Source: Corynebacterium urogenitale
GTDB lineage: Bacteria > Actinomycetota > Actinomycetes > Mycobacteriales > Mycobacteriaceae
Length of the DNA: 64,000 nt
Direction: 5' to 3'
NCBI RefSeq assembly: GCF_009026825.1
Contig: NZ_CP045032.1
Location: forward strand, 2,170,001 to 2,234,000
The position numbers were made by a program, and so were the translations under genes. The notes beneath the pieces are model-generated. The model did no database searches. It worked only from the letters and a program-made list of their open reading frames with translations, and was not told the origin of the DNA. Shown piece after piece: positions 55,005 to 64,000 of the stretch. The first letter of the stretch is position 1; each line of letters opens with the position of its first letter.

Positions 55005-57329
55005 TTAGCGCAAGCGTTGGCCACCCAGGTGTTTCTCAACAAGTTCCCCGGCAATGTCCAGCGGCTTCCTGTGGTCCATCTCGCCGGGTCCCTGCGCGAT
55101 CTGGTCGAGGATCTCGTCCTCTTCCCTCCTTTTCGACGCCACCGCGTCCCCAGGAGCGGCATTCTGCGGAGGCCCAGGCGGGTAGCTGTCCGGCGGGCCG
55201 CCGTCCCACGGATCGGCGGGCGGCTCCGGTGGCAGTGGCACGCCGTTGAAGGTGTTCGCCTCCGCCTCCCTGCTGCGATTCTTCAACCTTTCGGCCCGGG
55301 CCTTCCAACCGGAGAGGGGTTTATCCTCGACCGGCTGCGTGGGCTGGACCGGCTTGGGCTGAGGAGTCTTGTGGGCCTCGGCCATGGCGCGGGCTCGCTC
55401 GAGCGCAGAGCTGGAGGCGCTGCGGAGCTCGCTGGGGTTCAGCCCCTGCTCCGCTGGGATGGGGCTGTGCTGCTCGGAGGGTTGCTCGTCAGGAGTGCTT
55501 GTTTTGGGTTGTTCCTGAGTGGCGGCCTGCGGGGCCGCTTCAGCTTTTCCCGGCTGATCAGCCTCCCGCGGAGCAGCCCCTTGCTTTGTAGCCCCTTGTA
55601 CGGTGGCGATGATCGTCAGTGCTTCACCCGTTGCCCGCTCAGCTGCGGCGGAGTACACGGGCTGGTTCTTGTTGACGAAGGCTGCCAAGGCACCGGTGTG
55701 GTGCGTGATGTGGAGCTCGTCATCCTTGGGCTGTTCTTGGGATGGCTTCGCATCCCTCGCAGCGATCCAGGCGCTGAGATCAATGTCCTTCGCCGCCTCG
55801 AGGATCGCGGCCCACTGGGAGTGCACATCCCGAGAGCTTGGAGCCGGTGCCGCCGAGGCAGCAGTGGCAGCGGCCGTGGCCTGCCGATTGCGATCCATAA
55901 TCTCGCGGGCGCGGCGAGCCTCAGCGATCGCCGGATCCTCGGTGGGATGTGCCGCGGTTTCCTGCGGCTTGGAATCTTGCTGCTTGGGCTCGGGTCGTGG
56001 AGCAGGCGCAGGTTGCGGCGTGGGCTTTGCTTCAGGTTGTGTTTCCTGCTTGGGCTCTGCCACCTGTGCCGACTCTGCCGCCGCACGGCGAGAGGGACGC
56101 TCGTAGCGCCTCCCCGAGGACAGCCCCGGCGCAGCTTCCCCGCCAACGGACACGCTGCTAGCGGTGCCACCACCAGAAGCACGGCCCTGTTCCAATGCCT
56201 CCACGCGCTGAGCCAGCGCCTCCACGGTCATACCCGCCGCGGGCAGGGCCATGCGCGCGCACAAAATCTCCAGCAACAGGCGCGGTGCTGTCGCGCCACG
56301 CATCTGCGCTAGCCCCTCGTTCACCAGGGCTGCGCACCGCGTGAGGGTGGCCTGCCCCAGCGCCTGCGCCTCGGCGACCAGCACTTCCTGCGCCCCAGCG
56401 GGCGCATCCACCAGCCCGCGCTCGAAAGCATCCGGCACGGCCTGCACAATCAGCAAATCGCGGAAGCGGTCCAGCAGATCTGTAGCGAAGCGGCGCGGGT
56501 CGTAGCCGGCGTCGATCACATCATCGACTACACCGAACAGGGCGGCTTGGTCCTGATCAGCCAACGCGTCCACGGCCTTGTCGATGAGCGCGGCATCCGT
56601 GACCCCGAGCAGCGCCAATGCACGCTGGTAGGTCACGCCCTCCGGCCCAGAGCCCGCGAGCAGCTGATCCATCACGGACAGCGAATCACGCGGAGAGCCA
56701 CCGCCCGCGCGCACCACCAGGGGGTATACAGCATCCTCGATCTGCTTGCCCTCGCCCTCCACCACGCGCTCCAGCAGACCGCGCATCGCAGGTGGCGTGA
56801 GCAGTCGGAAGGGGTAATTGTGCGTACGGCTGCGAATCGTCGCCAGCATCTTCTCCGGCTCGGTCGTCGCGAAGATAAAGATGAGGTGCTCCGGCGGCTC
56901 CTCCACGATCTTCAGCAGAGCGTTGAAACCTTCCTTGGAGATCATGTGCGCCTCGTCGATGATGAACACGCGATAGCGCGAATCCGCCGGCGCATAGAAG
57001 GCACGATCACGCAGCTCACGCATGTCATCCACACCATTGTGCGTGGCGGCATCCAGCTCCGTGACATCCAAATTGCCCGGCCCACCAGGAGCCAGGGACA
57101 CGCAGGAATCGCACACGCCACACGGGGTGGAGGTCGTCCCCTTCACACAGTTCAGCGAGCGCGCGAGGATGCGCGCGGAGGAAGTCTTACCGCAGCCACG
57201 CGGACCGGAGAACAAATAGGCATGGTTAATCTGACCGCTGTCGAGCGCGATGGACAACGGTTCAGTCACATGCTCCTGTCCCACAACCTCAGCAAAGCTG
57301 GCGGGGCGATACTTCCGGTATAAAGCCAC
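55005..57329 (-). CDS. dnaX: DNA polymerase III subunit gamma/tau
   Basis: A 774-residue clamp-loader ATPase of the replisome. Walker A is GPRGCGKTS (42-50), the zinc-binding Cys are Cys60, Cys69, Cys72 and Cys75, and Walker B is IIDEAH. The sensor and collar regions follow to about residue 380. The remaining half is a low-complexity linker rich in Pro, Ala, Gln and Glu, then a short C-terminal domain. I did not identify a programmed-frameshift site. It is the first of the dnaX-ybaB-recR genes. Confidence 0.95.
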   Translation of the reverse strand: MALYRKYRPASFAEVVGQEHVTEPLSIALDSGQINHAYLFSGPRGCGKTSSARILARSLNCVKGTTSTPCGVCDSCVSLAPGGPGNLDVTELDAATHNGVDDMRELRDRAFYAPADSRYRVFIIDEAHMISKEGFNALLKIVEEPPEHLIFIFATTEPEKMLATIRSRTHNYPFRLLTPPAMRGLLERVVEGEGKQIEDAVYPLVVRAGGGSPRDSLSVMDQLLAGSGPEGVTYQRALALLGVTDAALIDKAVDALADQDQAALFGVVDDVIDAGYDPRRFATDLLDRFRDLLIVQAVPDAFERGLVDAPAGAQEVLVAEAQALGQATLTRCAALVNEGLAQMRGATAPRLLLEILCARMALPAAGMTVEALAQRVEALEQGRASGGGTASSVSVGGEAAPGLSSGRRYERPSRRAAAESAQVAEPKQETQPEAKPTPQPAPAPRPEPKQQDSKPQETAAHPTEDPAIAEARRAREIMDRNRQATAAATAASAAPAPSSRDVHSQWAAILEAAKDIDLSAWIAARDAKPSQEQPKDDELHITHHTGALAAFVNKNQPVYSAAAERATGEALTIIATVQGATKQGAAPREADQPGKAEAAPQAATQEQPKTSTPDEQPSEQHSPIPAEQGLNPSELRSASSSALERARAMAEAHKTPQPKPVQPTQPVEDKPLSGWKARAERLKNRSREAEANTFNGVPLPPEPPADPWDGGPPDSYPPGPPQNAAPGDAVASKRREEDEILDQIAQGPGEMDHRKPLDIAGELVEKHLGGQRLR

Positions 57330-57338
57330 GGCTACAGA

Positions 57339-57989
57339 CTACAGTTCCGCCGGGACACGCCACACGTCGTTGAGGTCAATGCCCTGTGCAGCGATGTGAT
57401 CCTGCACAGCATTGAGCCCCTCGGTCAACGCGATGCGGTATTCCTCGTCGTTGAGCATCACCAGCTGGGCCGGAACCGTCAGGCGGCCAGGATGAGTGAA
57501 CTCGAACTCCTTGTCGCTTTTGTCCTTGCTCCTCTTTCCGCCCGACGTCACCTCATGCACATGCGGCACCCCCTCAGCCCACACGAAAGGCGCGAGCAGC
57601 AGACCGTGCTTGGCGGTGATCGTCGGATCCACGTGCGCTCCCAAATGAGGCAGGAACGTCCCGGGCTGCGGGGTGCGCACTCGGGGGTCCTCGGCGATCA
57701 TCGCAAACGCGGCAGCCAGCAACTGACCGGCCGTGTCCGTGTGCCCAGACGTGATCGTGATGAATTCCACGCGCAGGTCGGAGCCGTCCTCCGTCTCCAA
57801 CTGGGGGTCCAGCTGGGAGGCGTTGAGGGTCATCGCGACCGTCTCGGGACGGGAGGGCGTGGCGTCGGATTCAACAGAGAGCTCGGCCACCGTCACGGCG
57901 GGGAAGGACGGGCCGACCTGATGCGACGCCACAGTGGGCTCGCCCGGCAACAGATCGAGCACCCAGGCAAGCGTCTCCTGCTGATTCAT
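57339..57989 (-). CDS. Conserved hypothetical protein, suppressor-of-fused-like
   Basis: A 216-residue soluble protein. Segments such as GLLLAPFVWAEGVPHVHEV and LTVPAQLVMLNDEEYRIALTEGLNAV are reminiscent of the suppressor-of-fused (SUFU) fold found in bacterial proteins of unknown role. It lies between dnaX and aspT on the same strand, 6 bp downstream of aspT. Function is not assigned. Confidence 0.55.
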   Translation of the reverse strand: MNQQETLAWVLDLLPGEPTVASHQVGPSFPAVTVAELSVESDATPSRPETVAMTLNASQLDPQLETEDGSDLRVEFITITSGHTDTAGQLLAAAFAMIAEDPRVRTPQPGTFLPHLGAHVDPTITAKHGLLLAPFVWAEGVPHVHEVTSGGKRSKDKSDKEFEFTHPGRLTVPAQLVMLNDEEYRIALTEGLNAVQDHIAAQGIDLNDVWRVPAEL

Positions 57990-57995
57990 AGGTGC

Positions 57996-59264
57996 TTAGG
58001 CCTCCAGTGCCTCGATAGTGGCGAGCAGGACGCAGGTGGCAAAGCCATCCATAGCCGTGTCCAACTGGTCGATCGTCGGCATGGATGGAGCAAGGCGCAG
58101 GTTGCGGTCGTTCGGGTCCTGCTTGAGCGGGAAGGTGGAACCAGCGCCGGTGAGCGCTACGCCGGCCTCCTTCGCCAGCTGCACAACACGTGAGGCGGTG
58201 CCGTCCACGAGATCCACGGAGATGAAGTATCCACCGGCAGGGTTGGTCCAATCGGCCACGTTGTACTCCCCCAGGCGACGCTCCAGGATCTCCACAACAC
58301 GGGTGAACTTTGGCGCCAAAGAACCGGCGTGCTTGCGCATAACATCGCGCACGCCCTCGGCATCACCGAAGTACTGCAGGTGAGCCAGCTGATTGACCTT
58401 GTTCGGGCCAATCCCGCGGATGTTGGCAATCTTGCCGTACCAGTCCAAGTTCGCCTTGGAGGAGGCAAAGAACGCCACGCCGGCGCCCGCTAAGGTGATC
58501 TTCGAGGTGGAGGACATGAACCAGAAACGATTAGGGTGGCCAGCCTTCTCCGCCAAATCGAGGACGTTGATGACCTCGGGGAACTCATCATTGAGGACAT
58601 GCACGGCGTACGCGTTATCCCAGACAATGCGGAAGTCCGACGCGGCGGTGTCCATCTCGGCGAGCTCGCGGGCGACCTCCTCCGTGATGGTGATTCCCGT
58701 CGGGTTGGCGAACATCGGCACGGTCCACATGCCCTTCACTGCCGGATCCTTCACCAACTCGCGCACGGCATCCATGTCCGGACCACTCTCCGTCATCGGG
58801 ACGGTCACCATCTCAAAGCCGAAGAGCTCCGTGATGGAGTGGTGCCGGTCGTAGCCGGGAACAGGGCAAATCCACTTTAGATCCTCCTCCACGGCCCATG
58901 GCTTTGGCGAATCGTTGTTACCAAAGGTGTAGGACCAGGAGATCAGGTCGAACATGATGTTGAGGGAGGAGGCATCGCCCGCGATGACGTTATCGGCCGG
59001 TACCCCAAGCAGCTGAGCCCACAACTCACGCAGTTCGGCGAGACCGTTTAACCCACCGTAATTGCGGGTATCCACCCCACCAGGAGTGGTGAAATTCTTT
59101 CCCGGAAGGCTCAGCAAGTCGGTGGCGAAATCCAGCTGCTCTGCGCTGGGCTTTCCGCGCGTCAGATCCAACTTCAGGCCCGCTGCCTTCAGCTCCTCAT
59201 AAGCTGCGGTGACCTCTGCCTTCGCGGCGAGAAGTTGATCCTTTTTCACGTCGTCGAGCTGCAT
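57996..59264 (-). CDS. aspT: Aspartate aminotransferase (AspT-type, class I/II PLP)
   Basis: A 422-residue PLP enzyme that transfers the amino group between aspartate and 2-oxoglutarate; C. glutamicum AspT at this locus has the same length class. The PLP-binding Lys is in SSTSKITLAGAG, the PLP-phosphate and ring contacts in WDNAYAVHV, and the start is RGKPSAEQLDF-type. It is upstream of the SUFU-like gene and downstream of the SRP RNA gene. Confidence 0.92.
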   Translation of the reverse strand: MQLDDVKKDQLLAAKAEVTAAYEELKAAGLKLDLTRGKPSAEQLDFATDLLSLPGKNFTTPGGVDTRNYGGLNGLAELRELWAQLLGVPADNVIAGDASSLNIMFDLISWSYTFGNNDSPKPWAVEEDLKWICPVPGYDRHHSITELFGFEMVTVPMTESGPDMDAVRELVKDPAVKGMWTVPMFANPTGITITEEVARELAEMDTAASDFRIVWDNAYAVHVLNDEFPEVINVLDLAEKAGHPNRFWFMSSTSKITLAGAGVAFFASSKANLDWYGKIANIRGIGPNKVNQLAHLQYFGDAEGVRDVMRKHAGSLAPKFTRVVEILERRLGEYNVADWTNPAGGYFISVDLVDGTASRVVQLAKEAGVALTGAGSTFPLKQDPNDRNLRLAPSMPTIDQLDTAMDGFATCVLLATIEALEA

Positions 59265-59404
59265 AGACTTCTAAGCCTCCTACAACATGCCCTGAGCTGG
59301 GTGTTTTGGGCATGCAGTTCTAATGAACGATTGTCGAGGCCAAGTCTAGTCTGTCGCCGAGACATTGGCTGCGAGCCCCTGTGCCCTCCCCTGAAAATAA
59401 AAGG

Positions 59405-59490
59405 GGACCCCGCGCACCCGGTAGAGCTCACTGACCCTTGCTGCATTCCTGCCCTGGGGGAGTTCATGAGATAGCCGCCGCACGGAATCC
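59405..59490 (-). ncRNA. ffs: Signal recognition particle RNA (small bacterial 4.5S type)
   Basis: The minus-strand transcript includes GGGCAGGAATGCAGCAAGGG, the conserved apical loop of SRP RNA that binds Ffh. The ends pair: GGATTCCGTGC (59480-59490) with GCGCGGGGTCC (59405-59415) over 11 bp. The CCCCTTTTATTTT tail gives a T-run after the 3' end. The boundaries are approximate. Confidence 0.85.
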
Positions 59491-59623
59491 GCCACCATCC
59501 TAACCCACGGGGCAAGTCGCTGACAAAGATCCACACAGAGATGCAGCGGATTTTGTTTCAACGGCCGCTGTTGTGTATTCTTCTTCGAGTACACGGAAAG
59601 CTTCGGCTTAAAGTGTTCGGCAT

Positions 59624-59712
59624 GGAGGATTCGACTAGCGGCCTATGTCACACGCCTGGAACGCGTGCGGGAGTTACATCCCTCAGGGGTTCAAATCCCC
59701 TATCCTCCGCCA
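59624..59712 (+). tRNA. tRNA-Ser (anticodon GGA)
   Basis: An 89-base tRNA with encoded CCA and a long variable arm. The acceptor arms GGAGGAT and ATCCTCC pair fully, the anticodon stem CACGC/GCGTG holds anticodon GGA, and the T-loop GGTTCAAATCC is canonical. Confidence 0.96.
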
Positions 59713-59716
59713 CTGC

Positions 59717-59744
59717 AACCCCCGGTCTTCGGATCGGGGGTTTT
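59717..59744 (+). terminator. Terminator after tRNA-Ser
   Basis: AACCCCCG (59717-59724) and CGGGGGTT (59735-59742) form an 8-bp stem followed by T residues. It starts 5 bases after the tRNA. Confidence 0.82.
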
Positions 59745-59751
59745 GCGTACA

Positions 59752-61179
59752 ATGGCGCCCATGTTTTCCAGTGCCAGCGCCAGCACCACCGGCTACCACG
59801 CCACCCACACCGACCGCCTCGTGGTGGTCACCGGAGCCACCGGTTACGTTGGCGGGTGCCTCATCAGCGAACTACTGGAAGCCGGTTTCCGCGTCCGAGC
59901 CTCCTCCCGTAACGCGAAAAACCTGGAGCGTTTCCTTGGCATGACCAGGTGGAGGTAGCCGAGGCCGATCTCCAAGAACAAGACAGCACCGAAGCTCTTT
60001 TCGCCGGAGCCGACACCGTCTTCTTCCCTGCCCATTCGATGGGTGGGAAGAACGAAGACTTCGAGGAAGCCGAACAGCACACGGCGCGAACGGTGGCGTC
60101 GGCGGCAGAAAAAGAAGGGGTACGGCAGATGGTCTACCTCTCCGGCCTCCATCCCAAGGACATGCCCATAGAGAGGCTCTCCAAGCACATGCGTTCACGG
60201 GAAAAGGTTGAGCTGACTTTCCTGGACAGCGCGGTGCCGACAATCGTGCTGCAAGCAGCGACACTCATCGGTTCCGGTTCCGCCAGCTACGAGATGATCC
60301 GCCACCTGACGGAGCGCCTGCCGATCATGATCGCACCGAAGTGGATCAACAACATGATCGAGCCGATCAGTATCCGCGATACCCTGTACTACCTGCTGGC
60401 TACCGCGGATCTCGAAAAGCCGGTGAATGAGGCCTTCGATATTGGTTGCGGCACCCAGTACCGTTTTTCCGATCTGCTGCGCCTGCACGCCAAGGAGCGC
60501 GGACTGCGACGATTCATCAGTGCGGTACCTCTGTCACTGCCTCTGGATCACCTGTCCGGGCTGTGGATCTCCCTGGTCACACCCGCGCCTTATGGCCTCG
60601 CCGTGCCGTTGGCGCAGTCCATGGCAAAGGACTGCGTCACCGCAGATCGGCGTATCCGAGACCTGATCCCCGACCCAGAAGGCGGCCTGGCCGATTATCC
60701 GACGTCCGTGCACCGCGCCCTGCAGCGAGAGACCGAATCTACGGTTCCCACGAGCTGGGATGATAGTTGGAAGCACGTGGATTCCATCACCGACTCCCTA
60801 CCAACCGATCCCGACTGGGCGGGTCACACGGTGTTCACCGATGAACGGGAACGGATCACCGATGTGTCGCGAGAGAAGCTGTGGCAGGTGATTGAGGGCA
60901 TTGGCGGCGCACATGGCTGGTATTCATCGCCGTCGTTGTGGGCTTTTCGTGGGCTCATCGACAAGCTCGTGGGCGGCCCGGCGCGATCGCTACTCCCTGG
61001 CCGCCAACGACCGCGTGGACTGGTGGAGAGTGGAATCCATCGAGCACGGGAGGCGGCTGGTGCTGCGCGCGGAGATGAAAGCGAGCGGCCGGGCCTACTG
61101 GCTTGCGGTGATGCCCTTCCATGCGGTGATCTTCCCGGTGATGGTCCGCAATATCATCGACGCCGCTCGTCGGGCTTAG
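59752..61179 (+). pseudogene. NAD(P)H-binding SDR/DUF2867-type gene with two frameshifts
   Basis: Three frames read as one protein of about 475 residues. The first part (59752-59934) has the nucleotide loop VTGATGYVGGCLISELL. After RF at about 59934, the frame shifts by -1 and continues with PWHDQVEVAEADLQEQ. The body, with VVYLSGLHP-type and LIGSGSASYEMIRHL segments, runs to about 60975. There the frame shifts again and continues as DRYSLAANDRVDWWRVES to a stop at 61179. The missing bases look like a deletion in TTTCC(C)TT and two bases near GGCCCGGCGCG. It is a disrupted gene, unless these are sequencing errors. Confidence 0.75.
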
Positions 61180-61666
61180 GGTCAGGCCGCAAGTCATCCA
61201 GGCTGGCTTGGAGCGCTTCGGCATCCAGCACCCAATCGTCCTTCGGCGTGGCTTTCTCGTACTTCAGCTTCAGATCAGCTGGCAGCCAGTCCGTGAACTC
61301 AATTCCGGCCTCGCTGGCCGGCCCGCAGATCATGGCGTCCTCCACCTTCACGCCTTCCTTCTCCGTCTTCCCGTCGGCGGCGCGTAGGTAGAAGTACTGG
61401 TAATCATCGCGATCGGCCAAGTCTTCCACATCATCCTGCTTAATGCCGTACTTCGTGGCGATCACTTCTTGCCCTTCGTGCGGGCACTGAATGGCGAATT
61501 CCTCCCACTGCCCGCCGTACACATCCTGGACGGAGGCCTCCGACAGCTGAAGACGGTTGCTGTCCAGATACTTGGACATGTTCTCACCGCAACCCGCGAG
61601 CAGCAGCACCGCTGGAATGGCGACGCTCGCAGCCACCACTCGTCTCCGCGTCCGAGGCAACATCAC
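61154..61666 (-). CDS. Putative lipoprotein of unknown function
   Basis: A 170-residue protein with a lipoprotein signal peptide ending LLLAGC (Cys26) after an Arg-rich n-region. The rest is acidic and hydrophilic, with two more Cys, and I do not recognise a family. It lies on the minus strand next to the Na+/H+ antiporter gene and overlaps the end of the frameshifted SDR gene by 26 bp. The DUF is not known to me. Confidence 0.7.
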   Translation of the reverse strand: MMLPRTRRRVVAASVAIPAVLLLAGCGENMSKYLDSNRLQLSEASVQDVYGGQWEEFAIQCPHEGQEVIATKYGIKQDDVEDLADRDDYQYFYLRAADGKTEKEGVKVEDAMICGPASEAGIEFTDWLPADLKLKYEKATPKDDWVLDAEALQASLDDLRPDPKPDERRR

Positions 61667-61702
61667 ACCATGAGTATAAGAGACGGCAGGACTGAAGTGT
61701 TC

Positions 61703-63052
61703 TTACAAGACCATCGCCGCGACCCAGCCGGAGATAAGCAGCGGGATATTGTAGTGAATGAAGGTTGGGATGACCGAATCGCGAATGTGGTCGTGCTGCC
61801 CATCCGCATTCAGGCCCGCGGTGGGGCCAAGCGTGGAGTCCGACGCCGGCGAGCCCGCGTCTCCCAGTGCACCCGCAGCACCGATGATGGCGACCGTGGC
61901 GGCGGGGGAGAATCCGAGCGTGGTGCACAGTGGCACGTAGATGGTAGCGATGATCGGCAGCGTGGAGAAGGACGAACCAATACCCATTGTCACGATGAGG
62001 CCGACGAATAGCATCGCGGCGGCAGCGGCACCCTTGTTATCCCCCACGATTTCAGCGGAGGCGGTGACGAGACCCTCAACCTCACCGGTAGCGGACATGA
62101 CCGCGGCGAAGCCCTGAGCGGTGATCATGATGAAGCCAATCAGGGCCATCATGCGCATGCCGGAGGTGAAGACATCATCCGCCTGCTTCCAATTCACCGC
62201 TCCCGTGAGCATGAAGATAGCCAGGCCCACGAGCGCGCCAATCAGCAGGGAATCTGCTTCCGTCTCCAGCTTCTGCATCATGATCTGCACCACGAAGGTG
62301 GCAACCACCGCAATAATGGCGACGATGATCTTGTAGCGGGAGACTTCCTCTTCATCCTTCGCATCCGCGATGGGACGATCCTCGTAGGTGCGCGGCTTGC
62401 GGTAAGAGATGAAGATCGCGATCAGCAGACCCGCGAGCATACCCAGAGCCGGGATACCCATGACCTGCATGATGTTAATTTCTGCGGTGTTCATCCCCGC
62501 TGCTTCAATATTTCCAAGCAGGATCTCATTGAGGAAGATATTGCCGAAGCCCACAGGGATGTACATGTAGGTGGTGACCAGGCCGAAAGTCAGCACACAC
62601 GTCACCAGACGGCGGTCCAGTTGCAGGCGGTTCATCACGGCCAGCAACGGCGGAATGATGAGCGGGATGAAGGCGATGTGCACCGGGATCAGGTTCTGGG
62701 ACATGATGGCCATCGCGAGGATGCCCGCGACCATCAGCCACTTGGTCACACCAACTGCCTTGGATACCGTGCCCGGATCATCCTCGCCGATTTTGCTCAT
62801 GACCCAGCGGGCGAGCAATGCCGGCAGGCCGGAGGAGGCCACCGCCATGGCAAAGGCGCCGAGCAAGGCGTAACTCAGTGCAATCTTTGCGCCTCCAGAT
62901 AGCCCCTCCTGGAAGGCCACCATTGTGGCGTCGAGGCCGATACCACTGAGTAGGCCGCCGGTGAGCGCGCCGATGAACAGTGCCAGCACCACATGGACTC
63001 GTAAAACCGCGAGCACCAGCATGACGATCACGGCGATCAAAACAGCATTCAT
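61703..63052 (-). CDS. Na+/H+ antiporter family transporter (NhaC/GntP-like)
   Basis: A 449-residue membrane protein with about 11 helices. It has the ion-transporter features ALLGAFAMAVASSGLPALLARW, FITVQGFAAVMSATG-type helices (ITAQGFAAVMSATGEVEGL) and GAAGALGDAGSPASDSTLGPTAGLN. This is the bacterial Na+/H+ antiporter family (YuiF-like); a role in pH or Na+ balance is likely. It is transcribed away from the LLM gene (82-bp gap). Confidence 0.85.
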   Translation of the reverse strand: MNAVLIAVIVMLVLAVLRVHVVLALFIGALTGGLLSGIGLDATMVAFQEGLSGGAKIALSYALLGAFAMAVASSGLPALLARWVMSKIGEDDPGTVSKAVGVTKWLMVAGILAMAIMSQNLIPVHIAFIPLIIPPLLAVMNRLQLDRRLVTCVLTFGLVTTYMYIPVGFGNIFLNEILLGNIEAAGMNTAEINIMQVMGIPALGMLAGLLIAIFISYRKPRTYEDRPIADAKDEEEVSRYKIIVAIIAVVATFVVQIMMQKLETEADSLLIGALVGLAIFMLTGAVNWKQADDVFTSGMRMMALIGFIMITAQGFAAVMSATGEVEGLVTASAEIVGDNKGAAAAAMLFVGLIVTMGIGSSFSTLPIIATIYVPLCTTLGFSPAATVAIIGAAGALGDAGSPASDSTLGPTAGLNADGQHDHIRDSVIPTFIHYNIPLLISGWVAAMVL

Positions 63053-63134
63053 GTCGAAAAATATACGTCAGCGTAAATACTTTTCACTACTTCCGGACGA
63101 ACTTCGGCGGAACGCGGGGGCAATGGCGCAAGAA

Positions 63135-64000
63135 TTATTCATTCGCGGGGAATTCGGGCAATACGTACTCACCGAGTTCCGCAAGTACCTCACTGGCCGG
63201 CCGATCACCCAACCGCAACCCGAAACTGAGGTGGTGCACCCCCATATCCCGCAGTGTGCCGAGCAGCTCTAGGAGATAGTTCCTCCCCAGGCGCATGCCC
63301 AAGTGCAGACCCTCCGGCTTCTTGTTCGGATCCTCTGCAAGATCCAACCCCATAGACTGTGCGAAGGGCTGGAACTCGCCACTACCATGCCGCTCGCACG
63401 CCGCATTCCACTGGGCGATAACCCCACGCTGCTGCTCGATCGGGGCGGTGTACGTCATCCAGCCGTGGCCATTTTCCGCACGCCACTCCATGGATTGCTG
63501 CGCACTGCCAATAACCAGCGTCGGCACCTCATCCGCCAGTGGTTTCGGCACCACATCCGCCGACCACATTCGGCCACGCGACCACTTGATGCCCCGCTGA
63601 TCCGTGGTCCACGCCTTCTTCAAAACACCGAAGTGCTCCCGAAAGACCTCTCCCCTCTTACCCACATCCAGGCCAAATGCGGGAAACTCTTCCGGGCGAT
63701 CACCGCTGGCCACGCCCAGCAACAGACGGCCACCGCTCAGGTGATCCACACTCGCCGCCTGCTTGGCCAGGATCAGCGGATGAGCCAAAGGCACGACAAT
63801 AGCTGCCGTTCCGAGGGCGATGCGTGACGTCGCCCCGCAAAGAAGGCCAAGATAAGTCCACGGGTCGAGAACCTGCCCCAGGTCCCCGAACGATGGCACG
63901 CGCAGAGGGACATCACGCAACCACAGCGCCGCGAACCCGGCGGCATCTGCCTGGTGGACCAGCTCCACTTGCTCGGTGAAGTCTGTGGCGCTCCCTTGCC
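63135..64000 (-). CDS. LLM-class flavin-dependent oxidoreductase, partial (5' end outside window)
   Basis: The C-terminal ~288 residues of a bacterial luciferase-like monooxygenase. The frame is still open at the right edge of the window (codons reading ...ATDFTEQVEL), so the true start is outside. Family features are GFAALWLRDVPLRVPSFGD, ATSRIALGTAAIVVPLAHP, ILAKQAASVDHLSGGRLLLGV and ERLGDRP-like repeats near the end (GLRLGDRPASEVLAEL). It probably uses FMN or F420 in a redox reaction; the substrate is unknown. Confidence 0.85.
   Translation of the reverse strand, partial: QGSATDFTEQVELVHQADAAGFAALWLRDVPLRVPSFGDLGQVLDPWTYLGLLCGATSRIALGTAAIVVPLAHPLILAKQAASVDHLSGGRLLLGVASGDRPEEFPAFGLDVGKRGEVFREHFGVLKKAWTTDQRGIKWSRGRMWSADVVPKPLADEVPTLVIGSAQQSMEWRAENGHGWMTYTAPIEQQRGVIAQWNAACERHGSGEFQPFAQSMGLDLAEDPNKKPEGLHLGMRLGRNYLLELLGTLRDMGVHHLSFGLRLGDRPASEVLAELGEYVLPEFPANE

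Overview
The window is a high-GC actinobacterial chromosome segment, almost certainly from the genus Corynebacterium. The gene order around the Tad locus, nth, glxR, a whiB-like gene and ponA, and the mrp, katA-sigC, asd-lysC, leuA, murT-gatD, recR-ybaB-dnaX and aspT genes, matches what I remember of Corynebacterium glutamicum and, in part, the Mycobacterium tuberculosis Rv3649-Rv3683 neighbourhood. No rRNA, CRISPR array, insertion sequence or prophage was seen. The species was not determined.

Layout. (1) 1-5446: the 3' end of a DUF1998/Lhr-type helicase gene, then a Tad pilus/secretion locus on the minus strand (ssd-tadA-tadBC-DUF4244-two TadE-like). (2) 5589-16372: housekeeping and stress genes: HAD phosphatase, degenerate Fic-like protein, holin-X-like protein, alpha/beta hydrolase, MarP protease, CoA Nudix hydrolase, TlpA thioredoxin, nth, the global regulator glxR, MBL hydrolase, RidA, DUF4177 and a WhiB-like gene. 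(3) 16373-19826: penicillin-binding protein 1A, a metallophosphoesterase and tRNA-Pro(CGG). (4) 20025-27039: a translationally coupled six-gene Mrp Na+/H+ antiporter operon with MrpA and MrpB fused. (5) 27124-36065: Ohr, catalase/SigC, a TIGR01777 epimerase, coproporphyrin ferrochelatase, and an amidohydrolase/MFS/Lrp catabolic-looking cluster. (6) 36088-38435: asd and lysC, with a clear internal start for the small aspartokinase subunit. (7) 38579-44637: a DMT transporter, an MBL hydrolase and a minus-strand capD-pgsB-pgsC cluster predicted to make and process poly-gamma-glutamate; this is the clearest accessory block and is visibly richer in A/T. (8) 45080-64000: leuA with a probable leader peptide, a merged fmdB/fmdA pair, an exonuclease-like protein lacking its catalytic acids plus BRCT, murT-gatD, an HNH protein, recR, ybaB, dnaX, aspT, SRP RNA, tRNA-Ser(GGA), a doubly frameshifted SDR gene, a lipoprotein, a Na+/H+ antiporter family protein and a truncated LLM oxidoreductase.

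Functional themes are cell-envelope work (PBP1A, MurT/GatD, MarP, Tad, poly-gamma-glutamate), aspartate- and leucine-family amino acid synthesis, oxidative stress (Ohr, KatA, WhiB-like) and pH/Na+ homeostasis (Mrp and a second antiporter). The observation most worth following up is the minimal poly-gamma-glutamate cluster, with an internally duplicated PgsC, an unusual CapD-like transpeptidase and no visible CapA or CapE.
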